Positions 53,751-63,089 of a DNA stretch of 64,000 nt are shown one piece after another; position 1 is the first letter of the stretch; the number at the start of each line of letters is the position of its first letter. The position numbers and the translations under genes were made by a program. Source of the DNA: Rhizobium tibeticum (GTDB lineage Bacteria > Pseudomonadota > Alphaproteobacteria > Rhizobiales > Rhizobiaceae); assembly GCF_900110205.1 (NCBI RefSeq), contig NZ_FOCV01000001.1, positions 186,001-250,000 on the forward strand, given 5' to 3'. The notes beneath the pieces are model-generated. The model was not told the DNA's origin and ran no database searches. It was given only the letters and a program-made list of their open reading frames with translations.

Positions 53751-54755
53751 CTAATGACGAATACGTGGGTTGATGAGACCGTACATGAGGTCGACGATCA
53801 GATTGACGATCATGATGATGCCGGCGATCAGCAGCAGCCCGCCTTGAACGACGGTGTAGTCGCGCTTGAAGACGGCATCGACCATCCATTTGCCGATACC
53901 CGGCCAGGAGAAGATCGTTTCCGTCAGGATTGCGCCGCCGAGCAGGACGCCGACCTGCAGACCGATCGAAGTCACAACCGGTATCATGGCGTTGCGCAGC
54001 GCATGCAGGCCGACGACGCGTATCGGTGCGAGGCCCTTGGAGCGTGCGGTGCGAACATAATCTTCGCCCAACACTTCAAGCATGGCCGAGCGTGTCTGCC
54101 GCGCGATGACGGCAAGCGGAATGGTTCCGAGAACGATGGTCGGCAGGATCAACGAAACGAAAGCCGACTTGAATGCGCCGGCCTGGCCGGACAGCAAGCT
54201 GTCGATCAGCATGAAGCCGGTGACCGGCTTGAAGAAATACATCAGCGAGATGCGGCCCGACACAGGGGTCCAGTGCAGCGTATTCGAGAAGAGAACGATG
54301 AGCAGCAGCCCCCACCAGAAGATCGGCATCGAATAGCCAACAAGGGCCACGCCCATCACGCCCTGGTCGAACCATGTTCCCCGCTTGACGGCTGCGAAGA
54401 TGCCAGCGGGGATGCCCAGCACGATGGCAAACAGAATGGCGCAGAGCGAGAGCTCGAGCGTCGCCGGAAACAGCGAACCGAACTCCTGCAGAACCGGGCG
54501 CTTGGTGACGATCGACGAACCAAGATCACCCTGCACCACATTGCCGAGGTAATCCAGGTATTGCACGTAGACCGGACGATCGAGGCCGAGATCATGCATG
54601 ACCTGGGCATGACGTTCCGGCGCCATCACGCGTTCGCCCGACATCAGCATGACCGGATCGCCGGGCAGCAGACGGATGAACGAGAAGGCGATGAGCGAAA
54701 CGCCGATGAAGGTTGGGATCAGGATCGCGAGGCGTCCGATGAGAAATCGCAACAT
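53751..54755 (-). CDS. dppB: Dipeptide ABC transporter permease DppB
   Basis: 334 aa with six transmembrane segments. MLRFLIGRLAILIPTFIGVSLIAFSFIRLLPGDP is the standard DppB N terminus, and YVRTARSKGLAPIRVVGLHALRNAMIPVVTSIG is the EAA loop. I chose the ATG at 54755; a TTG at 54761 adds two residues. Strong hairpins separate it from dppA. Confidence 0.94.
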   Translation of the reverse strand: MLRFLIGRLAILIPTFIGVSLIAFSFIRLLPGDPVMLMSGERVMAPERHAQVMHDLGLDRPVYVQYLDYLGNVVQGDLGSSIVTKRPVLQEFGSLFPATLELSLCAILFAIVLGIPAGIFAAVKRGTWFDQGVMGVALVGYSMPIFWWGLLLIVLFSNTLHWTPVSGRISLMYFFKPVTGFMLIDSLLSGQAGAFKSAFVSLILPTIVLGTIPLAVIARQTRSAMLEVLGEDYVRTARSKGLAPIRVVGLHALRNAMIPVVTSIGLQVGVLLGGAILTETIFSWPGIGKWMVDAVFKRDYTVVQGGLLLIAGIIMIVNLIVDLMYGLINPRIRH

Positions 54756-54775
54756 TGGCAAGTGTCCATAGTGTT

Positions 54776-54827
54776 CCGGCGGTCAGGTATCAAACCTGAC
54801 CGCCGGCCAAGCCCGGGATTGCCGGGC
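54776..54827 (-). terminator. Tandem hairpins between dppA and dppB
   Basis: One hairpin has a perfect 13-bp stem, CCGGCGGTCAGGT at 54776-54788 with ACCTGACCGCCGG at 54794-54806. The other has a 6-bp GCCCGG/CCGGGC stem at 54811-54827. Neither has a T-run. In binding-protein operons such structures stabilise the upstream mRNA and lower expression of the downstream permease genes. That role is inferred here. Confidence 0.65.
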
Positions 54828-54845
54828 ATCTTTGCATAATTTTGA

Positions 54846-56441
54846 TTACTCGGCGATATCAACGCCGTCGAAGCGGTGAACACCAACCGGATCCTGCACG
54901 TAGCCGGAAACCTTGGCGCTCATCGGCACGAATTCCGTGGAGTGATCGATCGTCGCCCACGGAGCTTCCTTCTTGAAGACGACCTGAGCTTGTTCGTAGA
55001 GCTTGGTGCGCTCAGCGACGTCAGCGGTCTTCTTGGCCTTCTTCACGAGGTCGTCGAATTCCTTGTTGCACCACTGCGCGCGGTTGTTTCCGCCGACGGC
55101 TTCGCAGCCGAGCAGCGTATCAAGGAAGTTGTCTGGGTCGCCGTTGTCACCCGTCCAGCCGAGGATCGCGGCACCGTCGCGGGCCTTGTCCTTGGAGAGC
55201 TTCAGGTATTCAGCCCATTCGTGGGTAACGATGTCGACCTTGACGCCGACCTTGGCGAGGTCAGCCTGCATCAGTTCAGCGGCGCGACGTGCGTTCAGCA
55301 TATAGGGACGCGAAACCGGCATTGCCCAGATCTTCATGCTGAGATCCTTGACGCCAGCCTTTTCGAGCAGGGCCTTGGCCTCGGTCGGGTTGTAGGCGTC
55401 GTCCTTGATGGCGTCGTTATACGACCACATCGTCGGCGGGATCGGGTTCTTGGCAACCTGGCCGGCGCCCTGGAAGACGGCCTCGACGATCGCCTGCTTG
55501 TTGATCGCCATGTTCAGCGCCTTGCGCACTTCGGCCTTGTCGAACGGAGCCTGAAGCGTGTTGTAGGCGAGGTAGGAGACGTTCAGGCCCGGCTGTTCCA
55601 GAACCTTCAGGCTCGAGTCGGTCTGCAGGTCCTTGATGTCAGCCGCGTTCGGGTACGGCATGATGTGGCATTCGCCGGCCTTCAGCTTCTGGGCACGGAC
55701 GGAAGCGTCCGGGGTAATCGCGAAAACGAGATCGTCGATCTTTTCCTTGCCCTTGAAGTAGGTTTCGTTGGCCTTGTAGCGGATGACGGCATCCGGCTGG
55801 TAGGCGACGAAGGTGTACGGGCCGGTGCCGAGCGGCATCTGGTTCATCTGCTCCATCTTGCCGTCAGCCTGCAGCTTGTCGGCATATTCCTTCGACAGAA
55901 CGGAGGCAAAGTCCATTGCGAGGTCAGCGAGGAACGGTGCTTCCGGATGGTTCAGCGTGAACTTGACGGTCAGGTCGTCGACCTTCTCGACCGACTTGAT
56001 GAGGTCGGGGAAGCCCATGCCTGCCGCATATTCGTAGGAAACGCCGGCGACATACTTCGCCCACGGGCTATCAGCCTTCAACTGGCGCTCGAACGAGAAG
56101 ACGACGTCGTCAGCGTTCAGATCGCGGCTTGGCGTGAAGAACTCGGTCGTCTGGAACTTGACGCCCGGACGGAGCTTGAAAGTGTAGACCATACCGTCGT
56201 CGGAAACCGTCCAGCTTTCGGCCAGGCCCGGCTCGATTTCGGTCTTGCCGTGCTGGAACTCGACGAGACGGCTGTAGACCGTGCGCGAGGAAGCGTCGAA
56301 AGTGGTGCCTGCAGTGTAAATGCCGGGATCGAAGCCTTCCGGCGAGCCCTCAGAGCAGTAAACGAGCGTTTTGGACCAGGCTGCGGATGCCATGGCCGAA
56401 GCCAGGACCGTCGCGGCCAACAAGACAGACATCTTTTTCAT
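54846..56441 (-). CDS. dppA: Dipeptide ABC transporter periplasmic-binding protein DppA
   Basis: 531 aa with signal peptide (MKKMSVLLAATVLASAMASAAWS). The mature start, KTLVYCSEGSPEGFDPGIYT, is nearly the E. coli DppA sequence. It binds dipeptides and, in rhizobia, delta-aminolevulinate. The start at 56441 follows GGGAAA; upstream open codons were not used. dppA leads the operon dppA-B-C-D-F and faces rirA across 333 bp, a conserved rhizobial arrangement. Confidence 0.94.
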   Translation of the reverse strand: MKKMSVLLAATVLASAMASAAWSKTLVYCSEGSPEGFDPGIYTAGTTFDASSRTVYSRLVEFQHGKTEIEPGLAESWTVSDDGMVYTFKLRPGVKFQTTEFFTPSRDLNADDVVFSFERQLKADSPWAKYVAGVSYEYAAGMGFPDLIKSVEKVDDLTVKFTLNHPEAPFLADLAMDFASVLSKEYADKLQADGKMEQMNQMPLGTGPYTFVAYQPDAVIRYKANETYFKGKEKIDDLVFAITPDASVRAQKLKAGECHIMPYPNAADIKDLQTDSSLKVLEQPGLNVSYLAYNTLQAPFDKAEVRKALNMAINKQAIVEAVFQGAGQVAKNPIPPTMWSYNDAIKDDAYNPTEAKALLEKAGVKDLSMKIWAMPVSRPYMLNARRAAELMQADLAKVGVKVDIVTHEWAEYLKLSKDKARDGAAILGWTGDNGDPDNFLDTLLGCEAVGGNNRAQWCNKEFDDLVKKAKKTADVAERTKLYEQAQVVFKKEAPWATIDHSTEFVPMSAKVSGYVQDPVGVHRFDGVDIAE

Positions 56442-56774
56442 GATATCGTTTCCCAGGTTTGTTCTTTTCTTTGAGATCCCGGAAACCCTCCGGAATGACG
56501 GCAGATGGAACGACATTTATTTGCTGAAATCAACGACCGAAGTGGAAAATTTTTCCAGATGGACAACTTTAGTAATTTTCCGCCAAAAATGGGCCGCATT
56601 TAGAAATAAACGGACTGGATAAACTCGATTCCTGTCGCATTTGGTATAATTTCGCGTCGGCAAGAGCATTGTTGCACACGCCACGCGCGAATTTTTAGCA
56701 CCAAACTCCCCTAAAACAGAACAACCGCGGCACGAAACGCTGCCACGGTCGCATCAAAAATTCGTCATCGCGGG
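56442..56774. other. Intergenic region between rirA and dppA
   Basis: This 333-bp region must contain the dppA promoter and ends at the rirA terminator (56713-56748). It is AT-richer than its neighbours, especially around 56540-56650. No operator is obvious. I did not find a convincing match to a RirA (IRO) box by eye. Confidence 0.5.
56713..56748 (-). terminator. Candidate terminator of rirA
   Basis: On the minus strand, CCGTGGCA and TGCCGCGG (arms at 56741-56748 and 56725-56732, one mismatch) form a stem with an 8-nt loop. A T-rich stretch follows (TTGTTCTGTTTT). It lies 27 bp beyond the rirA stop. Confidence 0.55.
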
Positions 56775-57260
56775 TTAGGCCGCCGGAGCGGCAATCGTCG
56801 GCTTGCGACGAGGTTCACGATCGCCCGTCAGGCCCAGCAGGAAGTTGATCTGCGGTCGCGCCTTGACGAGATCGTCGATCGAATATTGCGTCAGCACGTC
56901 GAAAAAGGCGTTGAGCGCCTTGCGCAAGGCGGAGTTCAAGCCGCAGCTGTCGACAAGCGGGCATTCGACCATGCCGTCGTCCTCGAAGCACTCGGCCATC
57001 GCGAAGCTATCTTCCGTGACGCGAACCACGTCGAAGAGGCTAATGTCCTTCGCCGGTTTGCCGAGCCGCACACCGCCGTTGCGGCCGCGAACCGTCTCGA
57101 CCAGGCCGGCCTTGTTAAGAGGCTGCAAGATCTTGAACAGAAAGAGTTCAGAAACGCCGTATGCCCTGGCAATCTCCGGAATCCGGCTCAGCTGCCCATC
57201 ATTGGCAGCGCAATACATCAACATGCGAACCGCATAGTTGGTCTGCTTGGTCAATCGCAT
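56775..57260 (-). CDS. rirA: Rrf2-family iron-responsive regulator RirA
   Basis: 161 aa. The winged HTH is MRLTKQTNYAVRMLMYCAAN through EIARAYGVSELFLFKILQPLNKAGLVETVRGRNGGVRLGKP. Three cysteines (about 91, 100 and 106: AECFEDDG, VECPLVDSCGLN) form the Fe-S ligand set expected of RirA. RirA represses iron-uptake genes when iron is sufficient. Next to dppA, this is a strong rhizobial marker. The gene is in single-gene orientation with its own terminator. Confidence 0.93.
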   Translation of the reverse strand: MRLTKQTNYAVRMLMYCAANDGQLSRIPEIARAYGVSELFLFKILQPLNKAGLVETVRGRNGGVRLGKPAKDISLFDVVRVTEDSFAMAECFEDDGMVECPLVDSCGLNSALRKALNAFFDVLTQYSIDDLVKARPQINFLLGLTGDREPRRKPTIAAPAA

Positions 57261-57375
57261 GCCGATCTCCAGAATCGTCAGTTACAGTGGTCTATATAGT
57301 GGTTTTGGTAGTTTTGAACAATTCCAAAATATGAAATTATTCACCTTATGTGAGACGGATTGCCGCGACGTTTTT

Positions 57376-58419
57376 TCAGTCCGAACCCGCCCGATATTTC
57401 AGAATGGCGTCCTTGCGGTCCGGCGTTCCCGGATGGGTGGACAGCATGCTTGTTCTGGAATGATCCGCGAGCTTCTCTTCGAGCGCGTCGAAGAAGCGAA
57501 CAAGCGCAACCGGGTCCATTCCTGCGTTGCGCATGAGATCGACCGATCGCCTGTCCGCCTCGCTCTCCGCCGCGCGAGAGTAAGATAGCGCCAGCAATCC
57601 GCCGCCTTGCGTCAAGACATCTTCGACGCCGGAGCCGACATCGCCGGCGATCAGCATGACCAGACCGGCCACGCCCGCCGCACGATAGATTTGCCGCAGG
57701 CTGTGCTTGCCTTCGACATGACCGACCTCGTGCGCCAGGACAGCGGCGAGCATCTCGTCGTCCCCGCCGGCAAGCGCCACCAGTTCGTCGGTGATCACGA
57801 TGTTCCCGTCAGGCAACGCAAACGCGTTTGGTCCGATCAGGCCGCCTACGCGAAAGTTCAACTTGTAGCTCTCACCCTCTGCTCCCGAGGCAACGCGCTC
57901 GAACCGCTCCACAATGATCTTCTGCCTGTGCTCGGAAAGGCGGGTCGGCGCGAGAGCGGTCTTGTCGAGCGTGCTGAGTGCGCCGGACGAGATCAGTTCC
58001 GGCACGATCGGCGGCGTCACGAGGACTGCCAGTTCGACAAGGGCCGGAAGCGCGTAGCGATAGATGCCAACGCCCAGCAAGATGACGAGAAGCGCGAAAA
58101 CCAGGATGCGCGGATGGAGTTTCTCAAGGCGATAGGCACAGCTGACGGATTTGTGCCCACTCGAGCGGAGATAGTGGTCTATTGCGTCGTTATCCGCGGT
58201 TTCAAAAACGGAGCCGTCGGCAAAGATGATCCGGCGCGGAATGGCGCCAACGCGCGAACTGAAGGACAAGGCGGAGACGACACTTACGGAAAGCGCCACC
58301 CCATCCGCGCCAATAGCGATCAGTTCGCCGGTTCGCGGCACCAATGCGGCGGCGGCCGACCGACTGGAATGTGCCGGATACCAGTCGCCGCGGGCGATGA
58401 CTTCGCTGTCAGAAGCCAA
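57376..58419 (-). CDS. M48-family zinc metallopeptidase
   Basis: 347 aa. A membrane segment near residues 100-120 (RILVFALLVILLGVGIYRYALPALVELAVL) is followed by the peptidase domain. Zinc motif HEVGHVEGKH (HEXXH) is near 230, and the third ligand Glu is in RAAESEADRRSVDLM. It resembles inner-membrane or periplasmic M48 (HtpX/Ste24-like) peptidases. I place the start at the TTG at 58419, which follows GGAGGGG inside the end of the DUF898 gene and overlaps it by 11 bp. Confidence 0.85.
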   Translation of the reverse strand: MASDSEVIARGDWYPAHSSRSAAAALVPRTGELIAIGADGVALSVSVVSALSFSSRVGAIPRRIIFADGSVFETADNDAIDHYLRSSGHKSVSCAYRLEKLHPRILVFALLVILLGVGIYRYALPALVELAVLVTPPIVPELISSGALSTLDKTALAPTRLSEHRQKIIVERFERVASGAEGESYKLNFRVGGLIGPNAFALPDGNIVITDELVALAGGDDEMLAAVLAHEVGHVEGKHSLRQIYRAAGVAGLVMLIAGDVGSGVEDVLTQGGGLLALSYSRAAESEADRRSVDLMRNAGMDPVALVRFFDALEEKLADHSRTSMLSTHPGTPDRKDAILKYRAGSD

Positions 58420-59500
58420 AATCGAACCCCTCCATACTGAGGTATTCCGAGCCCACTGCCGCTCCGGTTGCCTCGATGGCCGTCGCGACATCACCGATTT
58501 CTCCCTCGACCCGAATTGCCGTGTGCTCGACGATATAACGCGCCAGGCGCACCGCAGCCCATGGCCGCATGAGACCAAGCGTGCAGATTATGACGAGCAG
58601 ATTCGAAATGGCGATCCAGGCATAGCGCCTGCGACCGAGATCGCTTTTCAGCTGATGGCGCCCGTCGATGGTCATGGATGACCAGACGATGTTGTGAACC
58701 GCAGCCCGATAGACGAGTGCCGCCAGGCCATAGACGATGAACACGCCAAACAGCGCGAGATAGACAAGGCCGATAATCGCGGCGCCCGTTTGAGGATCAT
58801 CCGCTGCTCCGTCATCAAGCAATGGAGCGGCGGCACCCAAGGCGCCCAAGCCGATCACTCCCAACACGACACCGCCAAGCAGAACCATCAAAGCCGGGAT
58901 GAGGAGTGCACCGTAAAGCGAGCCGATCCGCGGATCCGTATGGAAGGGCCGATCGCCGTAGCGAAGATTGTTGAAGACATAGCGATTCAGCCAGCGGCTC
59001 GAGAACGGTGCGAGCAGGCCGAACGACACGACAGCCAGCAGGCTTCCGAGGATGACTGTGGCGAACGCCCCTCCGGCACCGCCGACGAAATCAAACCGGA
59101 CGTTCCGGTAGCTGGCAACGCGGGCATTGAACCGCAGGCCGCGCATGATCAGCCACGGCAGCGCAACCAGAATGACGAGCGTTGTGACAAGCGAAAGAAG
59201 CGGGTTGATCGTGGTAATCACGTTGATGATCACCAGGCCTACGAAGACAACGGCTCGACCAAGGAAAATCTGCTTGCCCGTCGCGTGGTATTCAAAGGCG
59301 CGCCCGAGCAGGACCGTATTGCCGTAGAAGTATCGATTGCGCCGAACTTTCGCCCAGGCGGAATAAATGCCGATCGTGACGATTGTCAGAAGTACGTTGA
59401 CGATCCAGATACCGAAATATTCAGACGCACTGCCGGTGAATTTCGCGCGTACAAACGGGTTCGCTGGGGCTTCCGCCAGCATTTGATTCTTAAAGAGCAT
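58409..59500 (-). CDS. DUF898 (YjgN-like) membrane protein
   Basis: 363 aa with about eight transmembrane segments. FTGSASEYFGIWIVNVLLTIVTIGIYSAWAKVRRNRYFYGNT is the DUF898 signature. A second WAxVR-like unit, LGLMRPWAAVRLARYIVEHT, occurs near the C terminus, so the protein has two related halves. E. coli YjgN is its best-known relative and has no assigned role. The 3' end carries the ribosome site of the M48 gene, so they are coupled. Confidence 0.88.
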   Translation of the reverse strand: MLFKNQMLAEAPANPFVRAKFTGSASEYFGIWIVNVLLTIVTIGIYSAWAKVRRNRYFYGNTVLLGRAFEYHATGKQIFLGRAVVFVGLVIINVITTINPLLSLVTTLVILVALPWLIMRGLRFNARVASYRNVRFDFVGGAGGAFATVILGSLLAVVSFGLLAPFSSRWLNRYVFNNLRYGDRPFHTDPRIGSLYGALLIPALMVLLGGVVLGVIGLGALGAAAPLLDDGAADDPQTGAAIIGLVYLALFGVFIVYGLAALVYRAAVHNIVWSSMTIDGRHQLKSDLGRRRYAWIAISNLLVIICTLGLMRPWAAVRLARYIVEHTAIRVEGEIGDVATAIEATGAAVGSEYLSMEGFDFGF

Positions 59501-59610
59501 GTGTTTTCCCTACCCCCGGCCAGTCGTACTGACGGCTCGAGGTCGGACCCTAGCTATTCGGTCGCGGATTGAGAAGCGCGCACGCTCGAATTCAACAACT
59601 TAAAAGCGCA

Positions 59611-59634
59611 AATTGGGGGCCTAAGCCCCCAATT
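59611..59634 (-). terminator. Terminator of the mmsA gene
   Basis: AATTGGGGGC and GCCCCCAATT form a perfect 10-bp stem around the loop CTAA, 20-43 bp past the mmsA stop on the minus strand. A short T-rich stretch (TTTGCGCTTTT) follows. Confidence 0.7.
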
Positions 59635-59653
59635 CAATAACGTCGTTGTTCGC

Positions 59654-61150
59654 TTACTTCATCGTCGGCATGACGAATTCGGCGCCGTCCTTGATACCCG
59701 AGGGCCAGCGTGCGGTGATCGTCTTCGTCTTGGTCCAGAACTTGATCGAGTCCGAACCGTGCTGGTTGAGGTCGCCGAAGCTCGATGCCTTCCAACCGCC
59801 GAAGGAATGGTAGGCAAGCGGAACCGGGATCGGAACGTTGATGCCGATCATGCCGATATTGATGCGCGAGGCGAAGTCACGGGCGGCATCGCCATCACGG
59901 GTGTAGATCGCGACGCCATTGCCATATTCGTGCTTCATCGGCAGATCCAGGGCTTCCTCGTAGTTCTTGGCGCGAACGACTGAGAGGACCGGCCCGAAGA
60001 TCTCGGTCTTGTAGATATCCATGTCAGGCGTGACATGGTCGAACAGCGTGCCACCGACGAAATAGCCGTCCTCGTAGCCCTGCAGCTTGAAGCCGCGGCC
60101 ATCGACGACGAGCTTTGCACCCTGCTCCACGCCACGGTCGATAAGCCCGTTGACACGGGTATAGGCTTCCTTGGTGACGAGCGGACCCATGTCGGCCTTC
60201 TCGTCAGTGTAAGGACCGATCCGGAGCGACTCGATCTTCGGCGCCAGCTTCTCGACCAGGCGATTGGCCGTATCCTCACCGACCGGGACGGCGACCGAGA
60301 TCGCCATGCAGCGCTCGCCGGCAGAGCCGTAGCCTGCGCCCATCAGAGCGTTGACGGCCTGGTCCATGTCGGCGTCGGGCATGATGATCATGTGGTTCTT
60401 CGCGCCGCCGAAGCACTGTGCGCGCTTGCCGTTCATGGCAGCCGTTCCATAGACGTAGCGGGCAATCGGCGTGGAACCGACGAAGGAGACCGCGCCGATA
60501 TCCGGATCCGTCAGGATGGCGTCGACCGCAGCCTTATCGCCGTTGACCACGTTCAGGATGCCTGCCGGGAGGCCAGCCTCAATCATCAGTTCTGCAAGAC
60601 GAAGCGGTACGGACGGGTCGCGCTCGGACGGCTTCAGGATGAAAGCGTTGCCGCAGGCAATTGCCGGCGCGAACATCCACATCGGGATCATGGCCGGGAA
60701 GTTGAACGGGGTGATGCCCGCACCGATACCGACCGCCTGACGCATCGAATACATGTCGATAGCAGGGCCGGCGCCTTCCGTGAATTCACCCTTCTGCAGA
60801 TGCGGAATACCGCAGACGAATTCGCAGACTTCAAGACCACGGACGATGTCGCCCTTGGAATCTTCGACAGTCTTGCCGTGCTCGGTGGACAGAAGCGTCG
60901 CGAGTTCATCCATGTGCTTGTTCAGCAGCTCGACGAACTTGAAGAAGACGCGGGCGCGGCGCTGCGGGTTCGTGGCTGCCCACTTCGGCTGAGCGGCCTT
61001 GGCGTTCTCGACGGCGGCGCGCAAATCCTCGACGCTTGCCAGCGCCACAGTCGCCTGAACTTCGCCGGTTGCCGGATTAAAGACGTTGCTGGTGCGGCCG
61101 CTGGTGCCAGCGACATGCTTACCGCCGATGAAATGACCAATCTCACGCAT
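59654..61150 (-). CDS. mmsA: Methylmalonate-semialdehyde dehydrogenase (CoA-acylating)
   Basis: 498 aa ALDH-family enzyme. It turns (methyl)malonate semialdehyde plus CoA into acetyl- or propionyl-CoA in inositol and valine degradation (IolA/MmsA). The catalytic Cys is in GSAGERCMAIS near residue 285, with VGSTPIARYVYGTAAMNGKRAQCFGGAKNH and the NAD-binding segment before it. IGINVPIPVPLAYHSFGGWK is typical of the C-terminal half. AGGAGGAG precedes the ATG at 61150. Confidence 0.93.
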   Translation of the reverse strand: MREIGHFIGGKHVAGTSGRTSNVFNPATGEVQATVALASVEDLRAAVENAKAAQPKWAATNPQRRARVFFKFVELLNKHMDELATLLSTEHGKTVEDSKGDIVRGLEVCEFVCGIPHLQKGEFTEGAGPAIDMYSMRQAVGIGAGITPFNFPAMIPMWMFAPAIACGNAFILKPSERDPSVPLRLAELMIEAGLPAGILNVVNGDKAAVDAILTDPDIGAVSFVGSTPIARYVYGTAAMNGKRAQCFGGAKNHMIIMPDADMDQAVNALMGAGYGSAGERCMAISVAVPVGEDTANRLVEKLAPKIESLRIGPYTDEKADMGPLVTKEAYTRVNGLIDRGVEQGAKLVVDGRGFKLQGYEDGYFVGGTLFDHVTPDMDIYKTEIFGPVLSVVRAKNYEEALDLPMKHEYGNGVAIYTRDGDAARDFASRINIGMIGINVPIPVPLAYHSFGGWKASSFGDLNQHGSDSIKFWTKTKTITARWPSGIKDGAEFVMPTMK

Positions 61151-61341
61151 AGGTGCTCCTCCTGTTTTTTGGATGGCCAACAATCGCACTTCAATTTGCA
61201 CAAATCAATGAGCTAAGATAAGCAACCGTTGCGCATGAATTGAAGCTCAGCCACCAGAGCCGATGCTTCTCCCAAGTTCTATTCCGAGGCTTGGCCCGGC
61301 ATGCAGCGGGCAAGCCTAACTCAAGAGGAGGCCGTACTTCA

Positions 61342-61656
61342 ATGAGCGGCAAACTTGTCGTCAGAATGGCGGAGCTCGAGATCGATCCGGACCAGCTTGA
61401 GGCCTATCGCGCTCTATTGGCTGAGGAGATCGAGGCATCTGTCACATTGGAGGACGGCGTCCTTTCCCTGAATGCGGTCTCCATCAAGGATAGTCCGCAC
61501 AAAATCCGCATCCTTGAAGTCTATGCGAGCTCGAAGGCGTACGAAGTGCATCTGAGGACGCCGCATTTCCTCAAATATAAGAGCGGAACCGCCGGGATGG
61601 TGACGTCGCTGACATTGGTCGATGTCGAACCCGTCATGATGCGAGCAAAGCCATGA
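61342..61656 (+). CDS. Putative antibiotic-biosynthesis-monooxygenase-type (ABM) protein
   Basis: 104 aa. Ferredoxin-like ABM fold (LVVRMAELEIDPDQLEAYRALLAEEIEASVTLEDGVLSLNAV and RILEVYASSKAYEVHLRTPHFLKYKSGTAGMV). Related proteins are cofactor-free monooxygenases or scaffolds that act on quinone-like compounds. The ATG at 61342 follows GAGGAGG. The LysR gene overlaps its stop by 4 bp, so the regulator is probably coexpressed with its target. Confidence 0.83.
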   Translation: MSGKLVVRMAELEIDPDQLEAYRALLAEEIEASVTLEDGVLSLNAVSIKDSPHKIRILEVYASSKAYEVHLRTPHFLKYKSGTAGMVTSLTLVDVEPVMMRAKP

Positions 61657-62534
61657 ACTGGGACGACGTCCGCATCTTCCTCGCGGTTGCTCGTACCGGG
61701 CAAATCCTTGCCGCGTCAAAAAGGTTGGGGCTCAACCACGCCACGCTCTCACGGCGGCTCACCTCGTTGGAAGAGGCGCTGAAGAGCCGCCTTTTCGTCC
61801 GCCGCACAAACGGCTGCGAGCTGACGGCGGAGGGCGAAGTTTTCCTCGCATCTGCGGAGCGGATGGAAACCGAAATGCTGTCCGTGCAGGCCAATCTCGG
61901 CCGCACCGATACGGCGATCGCGGGGACGGTGCGTGTCGGGGCGCCTGACGGTTTCGGCGTTTCCTTTCTCGCGCCCCGCACGGGCCGCCTGATCGAACGC
62001 CATCCGGAACTGAAGATCCAGCTCGTGCCGGTACCGCGGTCCTTCTCGCTGTCGCAGCGTGAGGCGGATATCGCCATCACGCTGGAGCGGCCCGAACAGG
62101 GCCGCCTCGTCTCGGCCAAGCTTACCGACTACACGCTTGGTCTCTACGCCTCGCGAAGCTATGCCGAGCTCAACGGCCTGCCTGCTGACGCAGAGGGCCT
62201 GAAGCAGCACCGGAGGATCGGCTATGTCGAGGATCTGATCTTTTCCCAATCGCTGAACTTCACCGGCGAGGTGATGCGCAACTGGAACGCCTCCTTCGAG
62301 ATTTCCTCGGCGACCGGGCAGACGGAAGCTGTACTTTCGGGCGCCGGGATCGGGATCCTGCACGATTATATTGCCCGGCAGCATCCCCAACTGGTACGCA
62401 TTCTGCCGGATATTTCGATCCGACGGGCATACTGGACGACGTTTCACGAAAGTGCGCGTGAACTCGTGCGGGTACGCACCGTTTCCGATTTCCTGCAGGA
62501 ACTCGTCGCTGCCGAGCGCCACATATTCCTGTGA
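61653..62534 (+). CDS. LysR-family transcriptional regulator
   Basis: 293 aa. HTH: VRIFLAVARTGQILAASKRLGLNHATLSRRLTSLEEAL at residues 5-45. The effector domain (VRVGAPDGFGVSFLAPRTGRLIERHPELKIQL) is typical. Its ATG overlaps the stop of the ABM gene (ATGA). It may regulate its partner gene or the divergent mmsA; neither is proven. Confidence 0.87.
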   Translation: MNWDDVRIFLAVARTGQILAASKRLGLNHATLSRRLTSLEEALKSRLFVRRTNGCELTAEGEVFLASAERMETEMLSVQANLGRTDTAIAGTVRVGAPDGFGVSFLAPRTGRLIERHPELKIQLVPVPRSFSLSQREADIAITLERPEQGRLVSAKLTDYTLGLYASRSYAELNGLPADAEGLKQHRRIGYVEDLIFSQSLNFTGEVMRNWNASFEISSATGQTEAVLSGAGIGILHDYIARQHPQLVRILPDISIRRAYWTTFHESARELVRVRTVSDFLQELVAAERHIFL

Positions 62535-62556
62535 TGTCGGCTCAGCAGTACAAGGA

Positions 62557-63024
62557 TCAGTGGCGCGTCTCAGGCTCTTCGCTCGTCTGCTGCTTCTCTG
62601 CGGCAACTTCTGCTGCGCGCACCGGCATGCCATCGATGATGGCGAACAGTTCGCCTCTGGTGATAGGCTCGCTGACCTTGAGCTTCACCGTCCCGTCCTT
62701 GCCCACGAGAAAAGCCGCGAACTCTCCGACGGTGGGATCGCCCACTTCGCCTGCAATCGCCGCAGCATCGAGATTTTCGCCGGCTCCGAAGAGGACCCTC
62801 ACACTGCCGCCGGCAATCTTGAGAATGACGATATCGCGTTCCTGCAAAGCATCGCGATTGGCGAGAAGCTGATTTTCCTGGCGCGCAGCTCGCGCGTTTT
62901 TCTCGTCGGCGAAGACGACTAGGACGCGGTTGCGCCACTGGAATTGCTCGAGGCTTGCGATGGCGGAATAAGCGCTATTGTCTTCGTCCACCTTGGTCGC
63001 ACCATATAGAAGCGTTTTAGACAT
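62557..63024 (-). CDS. DUF4174 domain protein
   Basis: 155 aa. No signal peptide at the chosen ATG (63024, MSKTLLYGATKVDED), which follows AGGAGAA. The DUF4174 pattern is clear (FQWRNRVLVVFADEKNARAARQENQLLANRDALQERDIVILKI and ITRGELFAIIDGMPVR). The fold resembles thioredoxin-like proteins without the CxxC. Function unknown. A membrane-protein gene lies 65 bp upstream in the same direction. Confidence 0.8.
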   Translation of the reverse strand: MSKTLLYGATKVDEDNSAYSAIASLEQFQWRNRVLVVFADEKNARAARQENQLLANRDALQERDIVILKIAGGSVRVLFGAGENLDAAAIAGEVGDPTVGEFAAFLVGKDGTVKLKVSEPITRGELFAIIDGMPVRAAEVAAEKQQTSEEPETRH

Positions 63025-63089
63025 GTATATTTCTCCTATCGACGGAACGTCTAGGGAGCGGGAGCGGTTCCATCCGCCAGGCATGCGGC

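Noticed and set aside
53232..56474. Two very long plus-strand frames (535 and 532 codons) opposite the dpp genes
   Set aside because: They are the mirror of dppA-dppC, whose minus-strand frames carry clear family motifs and operon spacing. The plus-strand translations are Asp/His/Arg-rich and match no family.
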